Shown piece after piece: positions 60,375-64,000 of a DNA stretch of 64,000 nucleotides. Positions within the stretch are counted from its first letter, which is position 1, and every line of letters begins with the position of its first letter. The notes beneath the pieces were generated by a model. The model was given only the letters and a program-made list of their open reading frames with translations. It was not told the DNA's origin and did not search any database. The DNA is taken from positions 6,862,489 through 6,926,488 of the forward strand of contig CP102274.1 of NCBI GenBank assembly GCA_025149285.1. The letters are read 5' to 3'. Both the position numbers and the translations under genes were made by a program. This DNA is from Hungatella hathewayi. GTDB lineage: Bacteria > Bacillota > Clostridia > Lachnospirales > Lachnospiraceae.

Positions 60375-62282
60375 TTACTTTTCTTCACTCTTTTCGTCCC
60401 GTTTTTGATAACGCAGCTGCTCTAAATGAACCAGAAGAACAGAGATATCAGCAGGGGATACACCGGAGATTCTGGATGCCTGTCCTATCGACATGGGTCT
60501 GTATAAATCCAGCTTCTGTACTGCTTCCTTCCGAAGACTCTTTACACTGCTGTAATCAAAGTCTGCATCCAGTTTTTTATTTTCCAGTTTTTTATATTGA
60601 GCCACCTGTTGTTTCTGGCGCCGGATATAACCGTCATATTTTATATTTATGTCAACCTGTTCTATGACATCCACTGATAATTCCGGTCTTTTAGAATCTA
60701 ATTCAGTTAACATAACATAGTTCAGCTCCGGTCTTCTAATCAGTTCAGCCAGCGTCGTTCCTGTTTTTAAAAGGGTACTTCCATTTCTTTCCAAAAACTC
60801 CTGAACTTCTTTTGATGCACCGATATTGGTGCTTTCCAGACGCTTTATCTCCGTCTCAATTGCTGACTCCTTTTCCAAAAGCTTCTCATACTGCTCATCA
60901 CTGACAAGGCCGATTTCGTGACCAATCCCCATCAGACGCAGGTCGGCATTATCCTGACGCAGAAGCAGACGATACTCTGCCCGGGATGTCATCATGCGGT
61001 AAGGCTCATGGTTTTCCTTCGTCACCAGATCATCAATCAGAACACCAATATATGCCTGAGACCGGTCCAGAACAAAACTCTCTCTTCCCAAAACCTTCAT
61101 AGACGCGTTTACACCGGCCATAAAGCCCTGTACCGCCGCTTCTTCATAGCCGGAACTGCCGTTAAACTGGCCGCCGCTGAACAGGCCGCTGATGGTCTTA
61201 AATTCCAGCGTGGCTTTCAGCTGGCGGGAATTAATGCAGTCATACTCAATTGCATATGCATTCCGAACAATTTTTACATGCTCCAGTCCCGGAACGGTCC
61301 GGTACATCGCGTGCTGCACATCCTCCGGAAGAGAACTCGACATACCGCCCAGGTACATTTCATTGGTATACAATCCTTCCGGCTCCACGAAGACCTGATG
61401 ACGGTTCTTATCCGGGAACTTTACCACCTTGTCTTCAATCGAAGGACAATATCTGGGGCCCGTTCCCTCAATCGCACCGGAAAACAGCGGAGACCGATCG
61501 AGATTGGCCCGTATAATCTCATGGGTTTTCTCGCTGGTGTACGTCAGCCAACAGGAAACCTGCTCCTTCTGGATGGTTTCCGGATCCGTAGAGAAAGAAA
61601 ACGGTACTATTTTTTTATCCCCAAACTGCTCTTCCATCCTGGAAAAATCAATGCTGCGTTTGTCCACTCTGGCCGGTGTTCCCGTCTTAAACCGATACAT
61701 TTCAATACCGTGTTCCTTCAGTGAATCCGTCAGATGATTCGCCGCCTGAAGGCCATTAGGCCCTGTGGCATTGCTCACATCGCCGTAGATGCATCTTGCT
61801 TTTAAATACGTTCCAGTAGCCAAAACAGCCGCTTTACAGTGATATACCGCTCCTGAAAATGTCTTTACCCCGGTAAGAACACCATTTTCTACAATTATAT
61901 CGGTCACCTCAGCCTGGCGAATGGTAAGGTGATCCGTATTTTCCAGTGTATTTCTCATTTCCCTGGAGTAATTCTGCTTATCCGCCTGAGCCCGCAGGGA
62001 ATGAACCGCGGGTCCCTTCGATTCATTCAGCATTTTAGACTGAATAAAAGTCTTATCAATGTTCTTTCCCATCTCTCCGCCCATGGCATCCAGCTCTCTT
62101 ACCAGATGTCCCTTGGAGCTGCCGCCTATATTGGGATTGCAGGGCATCAGCGCGATACTGTCCACGCTGACTGTAAACATGATGGTCTCAAGTCCCAGTC
62201 TGGCTGCAGCCAGAGCCGCCTCACAGCCGGCATGTCCGGCTCCAACCACCACAATGTCATATGATTCTTCTAAATTTGGCAT
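60375..62282 (-). CDS. mnmG: tRNA uridine-5-carboxymethylaminomethyl synthesis protein MnmG (GidA)
   Basis: 635 residues. FAD-binding begins at YDIVVVGAGHAGCEAALAAARLG; GSSKGHLVRELDAMGGEMG and GLFSGGQFNGSSGYEEAAVQG are family hallmarks. It works with MnmE to modify the wobble uridine of several tRNAs. It is followed by rsmG 70 bases on and preceded by mnmE by 17 bases, in one operon. Confidence 0.96.
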   Translation of the reverse strand: MPNLEESYDIVVVGAGHAGCEAALAAARLGLETIMFTVSVDSIALMPCNPNIGGSSKGHLVRELDAMGGEMGKNIDKTFIQSKMLNESKGPAVHSLRAQADKQNYSREMRNTLENTDHLTIRQAEVTDIIVENGVLTGVKTFSGAVYHCKAAVLATGTYLKARCIYGDVSNATGPNGLQAANHLTDSLKEHGIEMYRFKTGTPARVDKRSIDFSRMEEQFGDKKIVPFSFSTDPETIQKEQVSCWLTYTSEKTHEIIRANLDRSPLFSGAIEGTGPRYCPSIEDKVVKFPDKNRHQVFVEPEGLYTNEMYLGGMSSSLPEDVQHAMYRTVPGLEHVKIVRNAYAIEYDCINSRQLKATLEFKTISGLFSGGQFNGSSGYEEAAVQGFMAGVNASMKVLGRESFVLDRSQAYIGVLIDDLVTKENHEPYRMMTSRAEYRLLLRQDNADLRLMGIGHEIGLVSDEQYEKLLEKESAIETEIKRLESTNIGASKEVQEFLERNGSTLLKTGTTLAELIRRPELNYVMLTELDSKRPELSVDVIEQVDINIKYDGYIRRQKQQVAQYKKLENKKLDADFDYSSVKSLRKEAVQKLDLYRPMSIGQASRISGVSPADISVLLVHLEQLRYQKRDEKSEEK

Positions 62283-62299
62283 AACAACCTTCCTTCTCT

Positions 62300-63679
62300 C
62301 TATTTGCCCATACAGAACTTACTGAATATCTCATGAACCAGATCGTCTTCCACCGCTTCGCCTATAATGAGGCCCAGCTGCTCGTAAGCATCCATCAAGT
62401 CGATGGAATAGAAATCCTCCGGCATACCGTTTTGGATGCTCTGCTCCACCATTTCCAGGCTGCTGTACGCCTGTTCCAGTGCATTCTTATGTCTTACATT
62501 CGTAATCGTGACTTCATCATTAAAATCAATCTCACCATGATAAAACATGGTCTTAATCTCATCCTCCAAAAGTTCAATTCCTACCCGTTCTTTTGCAGAA
62601 ATGGCAATCACACGGTGTGCCGTCCTGGAAGCCAGCATATCAGCAGTGATTTCCATTGTCAGATCCGATTTATTCAAAAGTACGACTGCTTTTCTGTCTT
62701 TGATAAACTTAAGAATCTCCTCGTCGTTTTCATCAAGAGGGCAGGAACCATCCACCACATAGATAATTAAGTCGGCGGCATCGGCAGCATTTCTTGCCTT
62801 CTCCACTCCGATTTTTTCTACTATATCATCCGTATCTCGAATTCCCGCAGTATCAATCACATTCAGTGTAATATCTTCCAGACGGATGGTTTCCTCCAGC
62901 GTATCCCTTGTGGTACCCGCTACATCCGTGACGATGGCTCTCTCTTCTCCCACCAGAACATTCAGCAGAGAAGATTTTCCCGCATTGGGCTTTCCCAGAA
63001 TTACAGTCTTAATCCCCTCAGTCATCACTCTGCCGTTATCAGCTGAACGGATCAGCTTCCATAAGCCTTCCTTCAGCCCCTGAATCACCGATAACAGTGA
63101 CTCTCCATATCCATCCAGAGATATGTGCTCCGGATCATCCAGCGCCGATTCAATAAACGCAATCTGATAGATAATCTGCTCCCGCAGTTTCTTTACCGCA
63201 TTTGAAACCGCTCCATCCAGCTGGCTGACTGAGGCCTTTAACGCGTAATCATTTTTGGAATTGATCACATCGATGACCGCTTCCGCCTGGGCCAGATCGA
63301 TTCGCCCGTTTAAAAACGCCCTCTTCGTAAATTCTCCGGGCTCTGCGGGCCTTGCTCCATATTTTAAAACCGTTTCCAGTATTTTCTTCGTAATCAAAAC
63401 ACCGCCGTGACAATCAATCTCAACCGTGTCCTCGGCCGTGAAACTCTTCGGTCCCCTCATTAACATGACCAGAACCTCATCAATGATTTCATCACCATCT
63501 GCGATATACCCGTAATGGATGGTATGGGAAGGAGCATCCGATAACTTCCTGCTGTTTTTCCCTTTTACCCTGTAAATCTTATCTATAATTGTAAATGCCT
63601 CATCCCCGCTGATCCTGACGATTCCGATTCCTGAACTGCTCATGGCAGTGGCAATTGCTGCAATTGTATTCATCTTCAT
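62300..63679 (-). CDS. mnmE: tRNA modification GTPase MnmE (TrmE)
   Basis: 459 residues from ATG 63679; a GTG nine bases earlier overlaps the ribosome site CAGGTGAA. The N-terminal tetrahydrofolate-binding domain (about 1-120), helical domain and G domain (GKPNAGKSSLLN, DVAGTTRDT, DTAGIRDTDD, NKSD) are complete, and the C terminus ends FCMGK, the C-x-G-K catalytic motif. Works with MnmG. Confidence 0.96.
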   Translation of the reverse strand: MKMNTIAAIATAMSSSGIGIVRISGDEAFTIIDKIYRVKGKNSRKLSDAPSHTIHYGYIADGDEIIDEVLVMLMRGPKSFTAEDTVEIDCHGGVLITKKILETVLKYGARPAEPGEFTKRAFLNGRIDLAQAEAVIDVINSKNDYALKASVSQLDGAVSNAVKKLREQIIYQIAFIESALDDPEHISLDGYGESLLSVIQGLKEGLWKLIRSADNGRVMTEGIKTVILGKPNAGKSSLLNVLVGEERAIVTDVAGTTRDTLEETIRLEDITLNVIDTAGIRDTDDIVEKIGVEKARNAADAADLIIYVVDGSCPLDENDEEILKFIKDRKAVVLLNKSDLTMEITADMLASRTAHRVIAISAKERVGIELLEDEIKTMFYHGEIDFNDEVTITNVRHKNALEQAYSSLEMVEQSIQNGMPEDFYSIDLMDAYEQLGLIIGEAVEDDLVHEIFSKFCMGK

Positions 63680-63700
63680 ATTTTTCACCTGAAAAAGAAA

Positions 63701-63734
63701 AGGGGTGAGGTGCCTTCCGACAGCCCCAACCCCT
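63701..63734 (-). terminator. Terminator between jag and mnmE
   Basis: AGGGGT and ACCCCT arms, with additional internal pairing, precede a T-rich stretch (CTTTTCTTTTT) on the minus strand; mnmE transcription would partly depend on its own promoter. Confidence 0.65.
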
Positions 63735-63748
63735 CAATCGACGTTACT

Positions 63749-64000
63749 CTATTTTTCTCTGTTATCCTGATAGCGGTCCTTCTTCGAGTAATCCTTTTTT
63801 AAGGAAATCACTACGTGGCGGAAGGGCTCTTCACCCTCGCTTCGTGTCACTACATACTTATCATTCTGAAGCGCGGAATGGATAATTCTTCTTTCATATG
63901 GATTCATAGGCTCCAGCGATATGGAACGTCTCGTTCTCTTCACTTTATATGCGATATTCTTAGCCAGTGTTTCCAGTGTCTCTTTTCTTCTCTCACGGTA
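63749..64000 (-). CDS. khpB: RNA-binding protein Jag/KhpB, C-terminal part
   Basis: The last 83 residues of Jag; the gene continues past the right edge. The frame is open to position 64000 and carries the R3H domain: RRSISLEPMNPYERRIIHSALQNDKYVVTRSEGEEPFRHVVI, with the Arg-x3-His core. KhpB binds RNA and affects cell-wall growth. Its place before mnmE supports proximity to yidC-rnpA-rpmH and the replication origin. Confidence 0.9.
   Translation of the reverse strand, partial: YRERRKETLETLAKNIAYKVKRTRRSISLEPMNPYERRIIHSALQNDKYVVTRSEGEEPFRHVVISLKKDYSKKDRYQDNREK

Noticed and set aside
60918..61724. 268-codon plus-strand frame opposite mnmG
   Set aside because: It lies wholly antisense to the conserved mnmG, has no ribosome site or family motif, and its composition follows mnmG codon structure.
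1..64000. CRISPR array
   Set aside because: The only regular repeats seen are the irregularly spaced 10-base TTATTAGCA copies and the two 17-base TTGTTCC blocks; none has repeat-spacer geometry, and no cas genes are present.

Overview
The window looks like a chromosome segment of an anaerobic Lachnospiraceae bacterium (Clostridia). The evidence is moderate-to-low GC, strong AGGAGG ribosome sites, lineage-typical genes (DUF3881, DUF4446, clostridial AdhE) and families of plant-polysaccharide degraders. The right end (about 56-64 kb) is the conserved origin-proximal block read leftward: jag/khpB (partial), mnmE, mnmG, rsmG, parA, parB, with two perfect parS sites. The replication origin therefore probably lies just beyond the right edge. 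Genus is not resolved.

Left accessory part (1-16.2 kb). It starts with a TetR fragment and a divergent alpha/beta hydrolase, then small membrane and secreted proteins. At 5.4-13.4 kb lies an unusual export/lysis/bacteriocin-like region. It contains a BhlA/UviB holin-like protein, a large cell-wall hydrolase with seven peptidoglycan-binding modules, a CHAP domain and a hydrophobic tail, and a convergent small sigma-70-like factor resembling UviA/TcdR. Next to them a BlaI-BlaR1 (M56) operon encodes two small secreted proteins and an orphan FtsX-like membrane protein. The BlaR1 extracellular tail and the first secreted protein share a homologous domain. This region is the best candidate here for an undescribed system. 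It is followed by an excisionase, a tyrosine integrase, an array of TTATTAGCA direct repeats (candidate integrase arm sites), and one intact plus two broken tRNA-Arg(CCU) copies, marking a mobile-element junction.

Middle (16-47 kb): sugar-use loci. An AraC-controlled GPH symporter, HAD and GH3 operon comes first. A seven-gene operon (split transketolase, RpiB-like isomerase, ABC sugar importer, DUF4038/apiosidase-like hydrolase), divergent from a GntR/LacI-type regulator, comes next. Then gdhA, bioY with a BirA-type operator, and nudC. Last is a pectin/rhamnogalacturonan-type operon with a YesMN-like two-component system, GH105, LplB-type ABC importer, an SGNH esterase, an unassigned large enzyme, and a solute-binding protein interrupted by an in-frame amber codon.

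Right (47-56 kb): adhE with Rex-like operators over a consensus promoter, a Crp/Fnr regulator, a cold-shock gene with a hairpin leader, a DUF3100/small membrane protein/amidohydrolase/TauE operon, and a type II pantothenate kinase. Calls rest on reading motifs and signals by eye; no database search was run.
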